Below, one piece after another: positions 1 through 9,175 of a DNA stretch of 64,000 bases. The position numbers were made by a program, and so were the translations under genes. The notes under the pieces were generated by a model. That model was not told where the DNA came from. It made no database searches and worked only from the letters and a program-made list of their open reading frames with translations. Source of the stretch: JAIBCC01 sp963763855 (lineage in GTDB: Bacteria > Acidobacteriota > Blastocatellia > Pyrinomonadales > Pyrinomonadaceae); NCBI GenBank assembly GCA_963763855.1, contig CAVXPU010000006.1, positions 1 to 64,000 on the forward strand, in the 5' to 3' direction. Numbering within the stretch: position 1 is the stretch's first letter; each line of letters opens with the position of its first letter.

Positions 1-15
1 TCTTTGTTTTTTTCA

Positions 16-756
16 TTAACCTCTGCCGCAAAATTTTTCCAAATAATACGGAAGCATTTTTCGCCACCAAACCCAATCATGTGCGACATCGTGTCCCCAA
101 ACATCGAGCCAATGCGGGATTCCTTTGGAATGTAAAACACCGGATAATTCACGACTTCGGTCAGGAGCTTCAAAATCTCCTTGTCCGGTCGCAATAACGA
201 TTGAATCAGCTTGTTGTAAACGCGGCAGATGAAAATCATCGCCAAGATTTTTGAGATAAGCCATCGGATTATTAAAATAAACATTTTCATCATAATAATC
301 CTCTAAGTAGTTGTAAATATCATAACTTCCGCTCATCGCGATTGTTCCGCGAAAATTATCGGAATGCTTGAAATAAGTGTTCGCCGCGAGAAAAGCTCCA
401 AGACTCGCACCTGTTGTCAGTGGTTTCGCATCCTGTCCGCATTCATTGCGAATTAATGGCAAAACTTCTTCCATAATATATCGGTCATATCTGCTAAGCA
501 TTTCCACTTTCCAACCCGGATGCGATTCCCGATTGAGCAAACTATATTTATTAACGGAATTTACCGAATATGCCCGAATCAATCCGGCATCGATGAAATC
601 CTTGATCGCGTGAACTAAATAAAAGCGTTCGTATTCCAAATAATCCGCAGCCGCAGTTGGAAACATCAGTAGCGGATAACCCGCGTGTCCGTAGGCTACG
701 AGAGGCATTTCCATCCCTAAATTCCCGCTAAACCAAGAAGTTGTGTCACGTCTCAT
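16..756 (-). CDS. Esterase-family alpha/beta hydrolase
   Basis: 246-residue protein that looks like a complete esterase of the alpha/beta-hydrolase fold. A GASLG motif near residue 118 fits the nucleophile elbow GxSxG, and an HD pair in the WGHDVAHDW segment near the C-terminus can supply the catalytic histidine. There is no signal peptide, so it is probably cytoplasmic. The start is supported by an AGGAGAG ribosome-binding site about 8 nt upstream. It resembles the COG4947-type esterases, but its substrate cannot be read from the sequence. It lies on the same strand as lipB without obvious coupling (about 130 bp gap). Confidence 0.75.
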   Translation of the reverse strand: MRRDTTSWFSGNLGMEMPLVAYGHAGYPLLMFPTAAADYLEYERFYLVHAIKDFIDAGLIRAYSVNSVNKYSLLNRESHPGWKVEMLSRYDRYIMEEVLPLIRNECGQDAKPLTTGASLGAFLAANTYFKHSDNFRGTIAMSGSYDIYNYLEDYYDENVYFNNPMAYLKNLGDDFHLPRLQQADSIVIATGQGDFEAPDRSRELSGVLHSKGIPHWLDVWGHDVAHDWVWWRKMLPYYLEKFCGRG

Positions 757-885
757 TAAAAAAACTCTCCTGAAATATCTAATAAAATATTGGCTTAAAT
801 GCTCAATGCTTGCAAGTTTTCCGTCTCCACAATCCCATCATATTCAAAAACATCGCTAAAATTCTTAACAAGTTTTTCCTGAACT

Positions 886-1473
886 TCAAAAAAACTTAAT
901 CTCTCTTCCTAAAATCCGCTCCATTGACGTAACAGGCTCGCCTTCGCAGGCAATAATCCAATTAAAATAACTTAAATCCGTGTTTACGTTAAGAGCAAAT
1001 CCATGTGTTGTAACCCAACGTTTGATATGAACGCCAATCGCTGCTACCTTGCCATCTTTTGTGTGAACTCCGGTTAAACCGTTGATTCTAAATGATTCAA
1101 TCGTAAAATCGTTCATCGTACGAATCAGTACTTCCTCTAAATTCCTGACGTAGAGATGGACGTCTTCTTTGAATTTACTCAAATTTATAATCGCATAGCC
1201 GACAAGCTGTCCCAATCCATGATAAGTAACTTTGCCACCGCGATTTGTTTCAAAAACTTTCGCTCCAATATTTTGCAGGATTTGATCAGAAGCCAAAATT
1301 CCGTTTTCTTTTGCTCGCCGCCCAATTGTATAGGTGTGCGGATGCTCGAGCAAAAAAAGCGTATCACGTTTATTTCCCGCGATTACCAGATTTTCGGTCT
1401 CTTTTTGAAGATTTAAAGCTTTTTCGTAATCAATCAAATCTAAACGGCAAACTTCGAGTATTCTTTTTGGCAT
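886..1473 (-). CDS. lipB: Octanoyltransferase LipB
   Basis: 195 residues, close to the usual LipB length. LipB moves octanoyl groups from octanoyl-ACP to lipoyl domains of 2-oxoacid dehydrogenases and GcvH, in the cytoplasm. Visible family features are RGGKVTYHGLGQ (residues 78-89), the catalytic lysine in GKVAAIG (K142) and the thioester-forming cysteine in IIACEG (C176). C176 sits in a slightly unusual context, since many homologues have PCG. No lipA is adjacent in this window. Confidence 0.95.
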   Translation of the reverse strand: MPKRILEVCRLDLIDYEKALNLQKETENLVIAGNKRDTLFLLEHPHTYTIGRRAKENGILASDQILQNIGAKVFETNRGGKVTYHGLGQLVGYAIINLSKFKEDVHLYVRNLEEVLIRTMNDFTIESFRINGLTGVHTKDGKVAAIGVHIKRWVTTHGFALNVNTDLSYFNWIIACEGEPVTSMERILGREIKFF

Positions 1474-1536
1474 CTTTACACTAATGAATTAATCAAGTTA
1501 GATTAAGTGTAGCATTTCAGCAAACAAAGAGGAAAA

Positions 1537-2064
1537 ATGACAAAAAAATTGAATTTAACTATTAAGCTTTTAGTCGGTATTTTAGCTTTATCAGCTTTTA
1601 CTTTTACTGCGATTGCTCAAAAAAAGAAGGTTACGACTAAGAGACCAACCGCTCCGGTTGTCACAAATGCTTTAGAGATACGAAATGGTGCCGATAAAGT
1701 CTCGATTCAGATAAAAAATGTTTCAAAATTTCTATATCTGCTCGGTAGCGTTGCAAAAGGGATTGAAGATATTGATAAAGATGCAAAAGCTGGAAAAGCT
1801 TCCAAGTCTGTGATAGATAAAAATGCCGGATTCAAACAAAATGTAATCCAAAGTATTAGAAATCTTCGTGCCGGCATAGTCGCTCTGGAAATTGATTTCC
1901 GGACAAAACCCGCCCTGAATCGATACCAATTTCAAATCCAAGGTGTTTCGGAATTAGCGGCGACTTGCGAAAATCTGGCTACAGGCGGACAATTCAGCGA
2001 ATCAGGTAAATCGCTTTTATTAATTATTGAAAAACTGTCCGATACGCTCGCGGCTCTTCCATAA
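1537..2064 (+). CDS. Hypothetical exported protein
   Basis: 175 residues beginning with a clear Sec signal peptide (hydrophobic stretch about residues 9-25, cleavage likely after FTAIAQ), followed by a Lys-rich linker and a mostly helical body. A GAGGAAAA ribosome-binding site precedes the ATG. I do not recognise a domain. The helical, cofactor-free composition suggests a small periplasmic helical-bundle protein. It ends 5 nt before the 5-formyl-THF cyclo-ligase gene, so the two are probably co-transcribed. Confidence 0.7.
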   Translation: MTKKLNLTIKLLVGILALSAFTFTAIAQKKKVTTKRPTAPVVTNALEIRNGADKVSIQIKNVSKFLYLLGSVAKGIEDIDKDAKAGKASKSVIDKNAGFKQNVIQSIRNLRAGIVALEIDFRTKPALNRYQFQIQGVSELAATCENLATGGQFSESGKSLLLIIEKLSDTLAALP

Positions 2065-2069
2065 TATCG

Positions 2070-2627
2070 ATGCTAAAAGCTGATCTCAGAACGATTTACC
2101 TTCCTAAACAACAAGCACTTTCTCCAACTGAAAGACTTTATAAGTCTCAAATGATTGGAGAAAGTTTTTTTAGGAACTTTGAACTCAAAAACTTTCGTTA
2201 TGCACATATCTTTTTACCCATCGAAAAAAATGGAGAGATTGAAACACACTTCATTTACGAAAAAATTTGGAAGAATCCCCCAAAAATTACAACGCTTTTA
2301 CCTCGCGTTAATTTTGAAAAAAATACAATTGAAAGTCTTGAGTTCAATAAAAAAACTCCACTAATCAAAAATCGCTGGCAAATTAAGGAGCCAACCGCCG
2401 GTAAATTGATTGAAGCAAAAAAGATCGACTTAGTTTTAGTTCCGCTTTTGTGTTTTGACGATAATGGCTTTCGGGTAGGATACGGTAAAGGCTTTTACGA
2501 TAGATTCTTGAAAACTTGTCGTGCGGATTGTTTGAAAATTGGTTTAAGTTATTTTCCGCCGGAAAAAGAAATTTTAGACGTAAACGAAAACGACGTGAGA
2601 CTTAATTATTGTCTCACGCCGAGATAA
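2070..2627 (+). CDS. 5-formyltetrahydrofolate cyclo-ligase
   Basis: 185 residues, the normal length for this enzyme (MTHFS/YgfA), which converts 5-formyl-THF to 5,10-methenyl-THF using ATP. The signature GYGKGFYDRFL lies at residues 137-147. An N-terminal Lys/Arg-rich helix and a central LVLVPLLCFD strand precede it. The gene starts 5 nt after the preceding exported protein. Near its 3' end an 8-bp perfect hairpin (2594-2601 with 2611-2618) overlaps the last codons. It is convergent with mscL. Confidence 0.92.
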   Translation: MLKADLRTIYLPKQQALSPTERLYKSQMIGESFFRNFELKNFRYAHIFLPIEKNGEIETHFIYEKIWKNPPKITTLLPRVNFEKNTIESLEFNKKTPLIKNRWQIKEPTAGKLIEAKKIDLVLVPLLCFDDNGFRVGYGKGFYDRFLKTCRADCLKIGLSYFPPEKEILDVNENDVRLNYCLTPR

Positions 2628-2645
2628 GATTTACAAATTTTGAAG

Positions 2646-3065
2646 TTATTTTTTCGCCAATAAATCGCGAATTTCAGCCAATAAAGCCTCTTCAGCAGGT
2701 GGAGGAGTCGCCGCAGCCATTTTCGCAAAATAAGCCATTGCCCATTTCGCAATCATAAACATTACGAGTCCTACGATAATAAAACTGATAATGTCTGTAA
2801 TAAACTGACCATACATAATTAGCGGAGCACCGCCTTTGATAGCTTCGTCAAGAACTTTTCCGTCAGTTACGCCCGCGTATTTGCCGCTTAAATCCAAGAA
2901 TTTCTTTGAAAAATCAATGCCGCCGGATAGAAATCCAACAATCGGCATTATCATCTTTTCCGTAAACGTAGTAACAATTTTCCCAAATGCGACACCCATG
3001 ATTACGCCAATAGCCAAATCAAGCAAGTTTCCACGTAACAAAAATGCCTTGAAGTCGTTCAACAT
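2646..3065 (-). CDS. mscL: Large-conductance mechanosensitive channel MscL
   Basis: 139 residues with the typical MscL plan: a short N-terminal helix, TM1 with the LLDLAIGVIMGVAFGKIV signature (about residues 15-32), a periplasmic loop, TM2 (about 88-110) and a cytoplasmic Lys-terminated helix ending DLLAKK. It forms the pentameric inner-membrane safety valve that opens under hypo-osmotic shock. It is convergent with the 5-formyl-THF cyclo-ligase gene. Confidence 0.96.
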   Translation of the reverse strand: MLNDFKAFLLRGNLLDLAIGVIMGVAFGKIVTTFTEKMIMPIVGFLSGGIDFSKKFLDLSGKYAGVTDGKVLDEAIKGGAPLIMYGQFITDIISFIIVGLVMFMIAKWAMAYFAKMAAATPPPAEEALLAEIRDLLAKK

Positions 3066-3344
3066 AGTTTAGACCTTCCTTATTTTTTATAGATAAATCC
3101 TTTTTGGGGCTGTTTGATAACAATAGACTTAACCTTATTTTACGTCAAGTTTTAAAATTCATTACAGCAAAAAAATCTTGCGTTTTTTATCGAAATGGCG
3201 TTAATATTAGCTGTATTCCAATTAACAGTATTTGTAGATTTTTTTGAGATTTAATTATTCAGGCTTTTTGCATTGGATATGCGGTATTTCAGCCGTCTGG
3301 GTTTCAGAAAAAATCTTAGCCTAATCGAATCGGAGGTGACTTTT

Positions 3345-3557
3345 GTGAAAGATATGTTGTATGCAGGTTTGGGATTGGTTTCGGCGGCAGTAGCTGCGTT
3401 TTTTATGTATTCTTATATTGTTGTTGCAAAAGGTGAGGCACCTAAAACTATGAACTTCGTTATTGCGATTATTTTCGCAATTATTGCTCTAGTTTGCGGC
3501 GTTTTATTTATGTCCGGTAGAGTCAACAAAAATGAAGAAATTCATATTACCGAATAA
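3345..3557 (+). CDS. Small two-TM membrane protein, GTG start
   Basis: About 70 residues if translation begins at the GTG at 3345, which has a strong GGAGGTG Shine-Dalgarno (3332-3338) six bases upstream. An in-frame ATG exists at 3273 but has no comparable site and would add 24 polar residues. The protein has two hydrophobic segments separated by a short KGEAPKT loop and an acidic tail (NEEIHITE). No family is recognised; it is probably a small inner-membrane protein. Confidence 0.6.
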   Translation: MKDMLYAGLGLVSAAVAAFFMYSYIVVAKGEAPKTMNFVIAIIFAIIALVCGVLFMSGRVNKNEEIHITE

Positions 3558-3860
3558 CAATTTCCACTTTTTTATTTAATGAGCAATTGAGCAATTTGCC
3601 TTACTCGTTTGCTCATTCCATTGCTCCGGTTGTTATGTCTATTTTTGTGCAAATTTTCACAATCCACTCATAAAGTTTATTAATTCTCTGTTTTTCTGCC
3701 ATTTATCAAAGTTTTTAACCATATTTCCATAAAATCCGGCATCAAACCAGCAAAAGTTTTCTACGCAGATGAAAATCAGCGAAAGAAACGTTATAATGTT
3801 GAAAAAAATGTCAAGATTCATAAACTTGAGTTTTTGTTTTAACGTTAAAGGAAATAAAAG
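3558..3860. other. Intergenic region with nested inverted repeat
   Basis: No gene is apparent in these 303 bp. Near the left side AATGAGCAA (3578-3586) faces TTGCTCATT (3609-3617), and the shorter word GAGCAAT/ATTGCTC recurs nested around it. RNA from this stretch could fold into a hairpin downstream of the small membrane protein. No U-tract follows, so a terminator role is only possible. Confidence 0.4.
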
Positions 3861-4421
3861 ATGCCGAAAATAGCAGATATACAAGAAACGCCTAATCCAA
3901 ATGCAGTAAAATTTATTTTGAAAGAACCCGTTAGCTACGGAACTTCTCACTCTTTTAAAACATTTGCTGATGCCGAGAAAGATTTGATCGCCAAATCGAT
4001 ATTTGACATAGGCGAAGTGGTTTCAGTTTTTTACATGGACAAAATGATCACAGTTGAAAAAACTGATGAATCGGATTGGGACGAATTATTGCCAGAGCTT
4101 GCGGTTCCTATCAGAGCAGCCGAATCGATTAAAAAATCAGACAATGGAACGACTGAAAAAATTGGTGATTATATTGGGGCTGCCTTAAGTGATGATCCGC
4201 AAATTGCTCAGATAAATGCCATTCTAGATGAAAGAATTCGCCCTTATTTAGCGAGCGACGGCGGTTGGCTTGAAGTAATTGGATTGGAAGAAAAAGTATT
4301 GAAAATACGCTATGAAGGTGCTTGCGGAAGTTGCCCAAGCAGCTTAACCGGCACATTGATGGCGATAGAAAACATGATTAAGGAAGAAATCGATCCTGAA
4401 ATAGAAGTAGTAGCTGTTTAA
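3861..4421 (+). CDS. NifU-family Fe-S scaffold protein (Nfu type)
   Basis: 186 residues with two domains. Residues 1-90 match the Nfu N-terminal domain (TPNPNAVKFIL and the YMDKMITVEK segment). Residues about 110-185 form a NifU-like C-terminal domain with the cluster-binding CGSCPSS motif. Proteins of this layout carry [4Fe-4S] clusters to apo-targets in the cytoplasm. The ATG follows a GGAAAT stretch rather than a strong ribosome-binding site. No isc or suf genes are adjacent. Confidence 0.92.
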   Translation: MPKIADIQETPNPNAVKFILKEPVSYGTSHSFKTFADAEKDLIAKSIFDIGEVVSVFYMDKMITVEKTDESDWDELLPELAVPIRAAESIKKSDNGTTEKIGDYIGAALSDDPQIAQINAILDERIRPYLASDGGWLEVIGLEEKVLKIRYEGACGSCPSSLTGTLMAIENMIKEEIDPEIEVVAV

Positions 4422-4512
4422 TAAACATACATTAGTTACTAGCAATTAAAGCCCTCACAACAGTGTTTACTCTCTTTGCGATAATTTTATTTACTTGAGT
4501 AAAAAGAGTTTC

Positions 4513-4542
4513 TTGACAGAATCATACTAAAAAGTTCATAAT
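4513..4542 (+). promoter_or_regulatory. Candidate sigma-70-type promoter
   Basis: TTGACA at 4513-4518 and CATAAT at 4537-4542 are separated by 18 bp, close to the housekeeping consensus. It would drive the large GAF-domain gene at 4659 with a leader of about 110 nt. Called by pattern only. Confidence 0.45.
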
Positions 4543-4658
4543 ATTTGAGGTGGCATATTTCATGTCGCCTCCACTAGGGTTCAAAATATCTCGCATAAAG
4601 CCAGCTAATTAGTCATACCTGAATTGCTGTATTTGGAAATTACGGAGGAGAATCAAAC

Positions 4659-6689
4659 GTGAATAGTGAAGAACTCGAAGTAAGTCTGAGAACTGAATTC
4701 GAGAACTATCTCAAAACCAATCTTGCTGAAATAAAGCAGGAAATATCCCAGCTTCAAGAGAAGGTTAACACCGAACTTGAACGACACAAATCACAACTCG
4801 ATGAATTTTTCGAGGTCGCTCAGAGCAATTTTGAAAAAGAAAAGGAACTTGACCCAAGTTTTAAAGACAGTGTGATGGAGCATTTGCGGCTTTCAAGAGA
4901 TGAAGGTGCACAAATAACTGCGAAAGCATTTGCTCAAGCCGAAGAGATGGAGAAAGAAGAAGCCACTCAATCGGTTGGGATCAAAGAAATTTTTGAGGCA
5001 GTTAGCGAAATTAGTAGTAAAACAACTCAATCAGAGATCTTAAAAACTCTCGTCCAACATGCATCGCAATTCACTCCGCGGGGAGCGTTTTTCATTATTA
5101 AAAATGAGCATTTGGTAGGCTGGCGTGTATTCGGCAAAGAAAAAGGTACGGCTGATGAAAAAGTCAGAGAAGTATTTCTTCCGCTTTCCTCAAATAGTGT
5201 TTTGAGCCAATCTGTTAAAACCTTATCGACAGTTTCTGTTTCAGATGGTGGTTTTGACGACGACAAGCAGGTTTTGCATGGTCTCGATTTCGGTGATCCG
5301 CAAAAAATGTTGGCAGTTCCATTAATTGCACGTGGCAGAGGCGTTGCTGTTTTATATGCCGATTATGGTAATGAAGGCGGCGAAGTTAACGCCGAAGCCT
5401 TAGAAACTCTAGTTAAGGTTGCCGGTTTAACAGTTGAAGTTTTGGCTTCAAGTAAAAATACAGCAACAAAAAAATCAGGAAAAAAATCTACAGCAAGCGA
5501 AACTGAAGAAGAAAGCGTTAGTTCTAACGTTGAAGTTGCTGGAAATCAAACAGTTATTGTCGAACCATCTGCAACATATCAACCGGTTGCCGAAACAACT
5601 TCTGCATACCAAGGATTTGTCAGCGAACCAGCGGTTGAATCAGGTTACAGAACATCGTTAGATAATTCTGAAGCATACTCTACTCCGATAGTTGAAGAAG
5701 TGGAGCCCGCACCAAATCAATTTGTAGCCAATGAATATCAAATAGCTGATGATTCGCAAATTGATGAAGTCCGGGTCGATGATTCTACATATCAAATAGA
5801 GGAAGAAAAATATCCTGCATTCGAAACAAGTTCTTGGAGTTCTGAAAGTTCGGTCGAAGAAGTTTCTGTTGAAGAAGTTCCGGAAAAGGTGGAAGATCTT
5901 ACCGCTGCCGAACTTGTAGAACAAACAGAGATCACACAGGAATTTCAGGCAACTGATTTCAGTAGTGACTTTGAATCCTTTAAAACCGAAACTCAAGCTG
6001 AGATTGAAGAAGCTTTACCATCTGAAACTGTTGAAGTTGAAACAGAGTTTTCTAATCAAGCGGAAGAAGAAAGTTATCCGGCTTTTGAAGCAGATAGTTG
6101 GTCAGCTCCAACTGAAGCGACTACTACAAGTTTTTCAGCACAGGAATTTGCTCAAAATTTTGCCAAGGAAAATGATCCAACCGAATTTGCTAAGGATTTT
6201 TCGGATCAAACGGATACTTATCAACCAGTTGAAACTGAATCTTTTACAACTACAACTGACGAATTTGTTCCGACTCAGGAGCAAACCTACGGCACTTTCG
6301 ATTTGGATTCTCCAAAAGCCGAAACCGTCGAAGTTAGTCAACCGGTTGCAACCGCTCCAAAATCTCGTTTGAGTGAAAGAAATGTGGATTTACCTATTGA
6401 AGTCAGCGAAGACGAACGTCGTTTACATAATGACGCACGAAGATTCGCAAGGCTTTTGGTTTCTGAAATCAAACTTTACAATGAGCAAAAGGTTAAAGAA
6501 GGTCGCGAAGCCAGTGATTTATACGAACGCCTCAAAGAAGCAATTGATCGCTCCAGAGAAATGTACGATAAGCGTGTTCAGCCTGCGGTAGCATCTAAAT
6601 TTGATTATTTTCATTATGAATTAATCAATACTTTAGCCGAAGGCGATGATAATAAACTTGGCGGAAGCTATCCGGGTTCGAGCATCTAG
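4659..6689 (+). CDS. GAF-domain protein with long acidic linker
   Basis: 676 residues. Residues 1-95 are charged and coiled-coil-like. Residues about 103-265 look like a GAF sensor domain (ending GVAVLYADYGN...AGLTVEVLA). Residues about 275-570 are a low-complexity Glu/Ser/Thr-rich linker that contains a duplicated YPAFE-x3-SWS module. Residues about 585-676 form a conserved helical C-terminus (RRLHNDARRFARLLVSEIK). The start is a GTG with an excellent GGAGGAG site eight bases upstream. There is no signal peptide or TM segment. The architecture suggests a cytoplasmic signalling or scaffold protein; the ligand and partner are unknown. It may have its own promoter at 4513, and a hairpin terminator follows. 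Confidence 0.75.
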   Translation: MNSEELEVSLRTEFENYLKTNLAEIKQEISQLQEKVNTELERHKSQLDEFFEVAQSNFEKEKELDPSFKDSVMEHLRLSRDEGAQITAKAFAQAEEMEKEEATQSVGIKEIFEAVSEISSKTTQSEILKTLVQHASQFTPRGAFFIIKNEHLVGWRVFGKEKGTADEKVREVFLPLSSNSVLSQSVKTLSTVSVSDGGFDDDKQVLHGLDFGDPQKMLAVPLIARGRGVAVLYADYGNEGGEVNAEALETLVKVAGLTVEVLASSKNTATKKSGKKSTASETEEESVSSNVEVAGNQTVIVEPSATYQPVAETTSAYQGFVSEPAVESGYRTSLDNSEAYSTPIVEEVEPAPNQFVANEYQIADDSQIDEVRVDDSTYQIEEEKYPAFETSSWSSESSVEEVSVEEVPEKVEDLTAAELVEQTEITQEFQATDFSSDFESFKTETQAEIEEALPSETVEVETEFSNQAEEESYPAFEADSWSAPTEATTTSFSAQEFAQNFAKENDPTEFAKDFSDQTDTYQPVETESFTTTTDEFVPTQEQTYGTFDLDSPKAETVEVSQPVATAPKSRLSERNVDLPIEVSEDERRLHNDARRFARLLVSEIKLYNEQKVKEGREASDLYERLKEAIDRSREMYDKRVQPAVASKFDYFHYELINTLAEGDDNKLGGSYPGSSI

Positions 6690-6714
6690 TTCAAACTCAG
6701 TTTAATTCAAATAG

Positions 6715-6743
6715 AAAAAAGCCTACAAAATGTGGGCTTTTTT
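6715..6743. terminator. Rho-independent terminator (bidirectional)
   Basis: An A-run, GCCTACA, a short AAA loop, TGTGGGC and a T-run form a compact hairpin between two convergent genes. The flanking A and T tracts allow it to act on both strands. Confidence 0.8.
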
Positions 6744-6767
6744 CTTTGATTTGGATTAACTATCTTT

Positions 6768-7112
6768 TTACAATGCCTTTACATATTTGACCAATGAAGC
6801 AATCTGTTTAGCCTTTAGTTTTTTACCAAAAGCGGGCATATCGCCGTCGCCTTTGGCAATAACTTGTGTAATTCTTTTGCTGCTTATGTTGCTGGTAGTT
6901 AAATCCGGAATATCCATCTCTCGCCCAAGTTGTGTATTTCCTTTTCCGTCGGCTCCGTGGCAACGGGCACAATTACTGACATAAAGCTGGCTTTGAGTTT
7001 CAAGCTTGATAGATTCAGCAATCGGTTCAAGATCGCCCGATTTTGCCCAAACCATAAAAATTCCACCTAAAACAAAACAAATTACAGCAATTAATTTCAA
7101 TGTGTTTTTCAT
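6768..7112 (-). CDS. Small c-type cytochrome
   Basis: 114 residues: an N-terminal hydrophobic signal or anchor (residues 5-22), one haem-binding CARCH (C48, C51, H52), and a methionine in GDGDMPAFG (M92) that fits the axial haem ligand. This is the class I cytochrome c domain of about 80 residues. It is exported and probably carries electrons in the periplasm. No oxidase or dehydrogenase is adjacent, so the partner is unknown. Confidence 0.9.
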   Translation of the reverse strand: MKNTLKLIAVICFVLGGIFMVWAKSGDLEPIAESIKLETQSQLYVSNCARCHGADGKGNTQLGREMDIPDLTTSNISSKRITQVIAKGDGDMPAFGKKLKAKQIASLVKYVKAL

Positions 7113-7170
7113 TTTTATATCTCTAAATACTCCTTCCTTAAAATCAAATATTTTTACTTTTTTCTATAAA

Positions 7171-7626
7171 TTATCTTTGCCAATAATTTTTTATCTTCAA
7201 ATCAAGCAAAGGAAACGGCACGTATTCAACGCTTCGCTGCCCATCGCGTAAGATTTCAACCATTCTCATTCCGCCATCAGAATTTCGTGTGTGTACAATT
7301 ATAGTTGCAGCACTTTGCAAATCCTTATTTTCACCAAGCCATTTGGCAATTGCAAAACCTGTATTTTCATCGTCTAAATCACTCGAATCATAGTGTTCGG
7401 GCAATAGATCGTGGTCTAAGAAAATAGCATCAAAAGGATTCTCTGCCAACATATCCTTTGCTTCCGCTACATTCTCTGCGATCAAAACTTCATCGCCCTT
7501 AAAACGCTTGATAAACCAACGATGCCGCCGAGAATCATCATCCAACAAAAAAATCGAAATAGGATTTCGTTCCGCTCCTAAATCTGCCAACCCAATTTTT
7601 ATCAATATACTCTGTAAAAGTCCCAT
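7171..7626 (-). CDS. Receiver-like protein (cREC family candidate)
   Basis: 151 residues with a receiver-like fold: SIFLLDDDSRRHRWF near the N-terminus, DAIFLDHDLLPEHYDSSDLDD in the middle, and IIVHTRNSDGG toward the C-terminus. The DHDL and VHTRN motifs resemble the cyclic-phosphate-processing receiver family more than classical response regulators. There is no output domain. The acidic pocket (DDD plus D of FLDHD) could bind metal or nucleotide. It stands alone between cytochrome c and a divergent ATPase gene. The exact substrate is unknown. Confidence 0.65.
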   Translation of the reverse strand: MGLLQSILIKIGLADLGAERNPISIFLLDDDSRRHRWFIKRFKGDEVLIAENVAEAKDMLAENPFDAIFLDHDLLPEHYDSSDLDDENTGFAIAKWLGENKDLQSAATIIVHTRNSDGGMRMVEILRDGQRSVEYVPFPLLDLKIKNYWQR

Positions 7627-7895
7627 AAATTGTTCGAAACATTAAATATAACATACAGTCTTATCAGCAAAAACGGTTCGGGAAAAAAATTTCAGCGAAA
7701 TCATCTTTTTCCGAAATCGTAAGTCTTCTGTTTTCATCAACTTCACTTTTTCGGGAATTCTGGACAGATTAAAATGCCCATTTTTGTTGAATTTCAAGAA
7801 GCTGCGTAAAACTTGAATCACGCTTTATCGATGCTATAATTCTTACTTGAAAAGCTTTACAAATATAATTTAGAAACAGCCCTCAATTTAATTGG

Positions 7896-8708
7896 ATGCC
7901 GACAAAAAAAGCCACAATCCGCCAATTTTCCCTTGTTCAAAACAATGCGGAAAATGATTTTGCCAACGATTTCCCGGAATCATTTGATTCAATCAATGAG
8001 CCTGAAGTTTGCTCATATTGTTTTGGAACCGGCATGGAAGTTGTTCCAGACAAAGGAGCCAGACCGTGTAAATGCCGCAATAAACTTTCACACAGCAGTC
8101 AAATTGAAAAAGTTAAAATCCCAAGACGCTATGAAGATTGCCATTTTCAGAGTTACAAAGTGATGAATCCGTCTCAGGAGTTGGCTTTTAAGTATGCGTC
8201 AAAATTAGCAATGGAATATCCGGCGGTAGAAAGAGGTCTGCTTTTGATGGGAACTTGCGGAATTGGTAAAACTCATCTTGCCGTGTCAATTCTAAAAGCT
8301 TTAACCGAAAGGGGTTTTAGTTGTCTTTTTTACGAATTTGGCTCGCTTTTGAAACAGATTCAGGATTCTTACAATCCAAACACACAAAGTTCTGAACTCA
8401 AAATTCTGGCTAATGTTTTTGATGCACAGGTTTTGGTTTTGGATGAAATTGGGGCTTCAAAACCGACTGATTGGGTTCGTGATACGATGGCACATATCAT
8501 CAATACTCGCTATAACGATAAAAAATTGACGATTTTTACTACCAATTATTCAGACGAAAAAAAATCTGAAAAAGATGAATCGCTCGAAGATCGTGTTGGA
8601 GTTCGTCTGCGTTCGAGACTTTATGAAATGTGCAAAACAATCAAACTTGACGGGCACGACTTTCGTAAAAACTTTGACAAAACGGCTTCTGCAAAGAAAA
8701 AAGTGTGA
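7896..8708 (+). CDS. DnaC/IstB-like AAA+ ATPase with zinc ribbon
   Basis: 270 residues. An N-terminal CSYCFGTG...CKCR cluster (about residues 39-61) looks like a zinc-binding ribbon. The AAA+ module has Walker A GTCGIGKTH (about residues 122-130), Walker B VLVLDEIG and sensor I TIFTTNYS. This layout matches the DnaC/DnaI/IstB helicase-loader family. No transposase is adjacent, so it is not an IstB of an IS21 element, and a helicase-loader or replication-related role is more likely. It overlaps the HD gene by 4 nt (GTGA), which indicates translational coupling. Confidence 0.82.
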   Translation: MPTKKATIRQFSLVQNNAENDFANDFPESFDSINEPEVCSYCFGTGMEVVPDKGARPCKCRNKLSHSSQIEKVKIPRRYEDCHFQSYKVMNPSQELAFKYASKLAMEYPAVERGLLLMGTCGIGKTHLAVSILKALTERGFSCLFYEFGSLLKQIQDSYNPNTQSSELKILANVFDAQVLVLDEIGASKPTDWVRDTMAHIINTRYNDKKLTIFTTNYSDEKKSEKDESLEDRVGVRLRSRLYEMCKTIKLDGHDFRKNFDKTASAKKKV

Positions 8709-9175
8709 CGATTTCTAAAACTTTAATCAAGAAAATCAGAGAAGAATTTGCTTTGGATTGGAACGGAATCCATGGGGTTCGACATTGGAATCGAGTTCGT
8801 TTGAATGGGTTAAAATTGGCGAAACTTAACGGTGCAAACACAGAAATTATTGAGTTATTTGCATTTTTACACGATTCTAAACGGGAAAATGACAACAAAG
8901 ATCCGCTTCACGGACACCGTGCCGCACAATTTGCAGAAACTTTGCGGTGGTCATTCATTCACTTGAACGACCAAGATTTTGAATTATTAAGATATGCTTG
9001 TAAATATCATAGCGATGGTCTGACTCAAGCAGATTTGACCGTTCAAACCTGTTGGGACGCTGACCGATTAGACCTTGGACGAGTCGGAATTCAACCAAAT
9101 GCTATGTATTTATGCACCAAGGAAGCTAAAAATCCGGAAATTATTGAATGGGCATATCAAAAAAGTATCATCTAA
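8705..9175 (+). CDS. HD-domain phosphohydrolase
   Basis: 156 residues starting at a GTG that overlaps the stop of the DnaC-like gene. Metal-binding HD features are GVRHW (H near residue 20), FLHDS (HD near residue 58), GHR, and CWDADRLDLGR near the C-terminus. The fold fits small metal-dependent phosphohydrolases acting on nucleotides. Its coupling with a helicase-loader-like ATPase hints at nucleotide metabolism or replication, but the substrate is not known. It converges with msrQ with a 4-nt overlap of ends. Confidence 0.85.
   Translation: MTISKTLIKKIREEFALDWNGIHGVRHWNRVRLNGLKLAKLNGANTEIIELFAFLHDSKRENDNKDPLHGHRAAQFAETLRWSFIHLNDQDFELLRYACKYHSDGLTQADLTVQTCWDADRLDLGRVGIQPNAMYLCTKEAKNPEIIEWAYQKSII

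Noticed and set aside
2594..2618. Perfect 8-bp hairpin at the end of the cyclo-ligase gene
   Set aside because: It lies inside the coding region and has no T-run, so it was not listed as a terminator.
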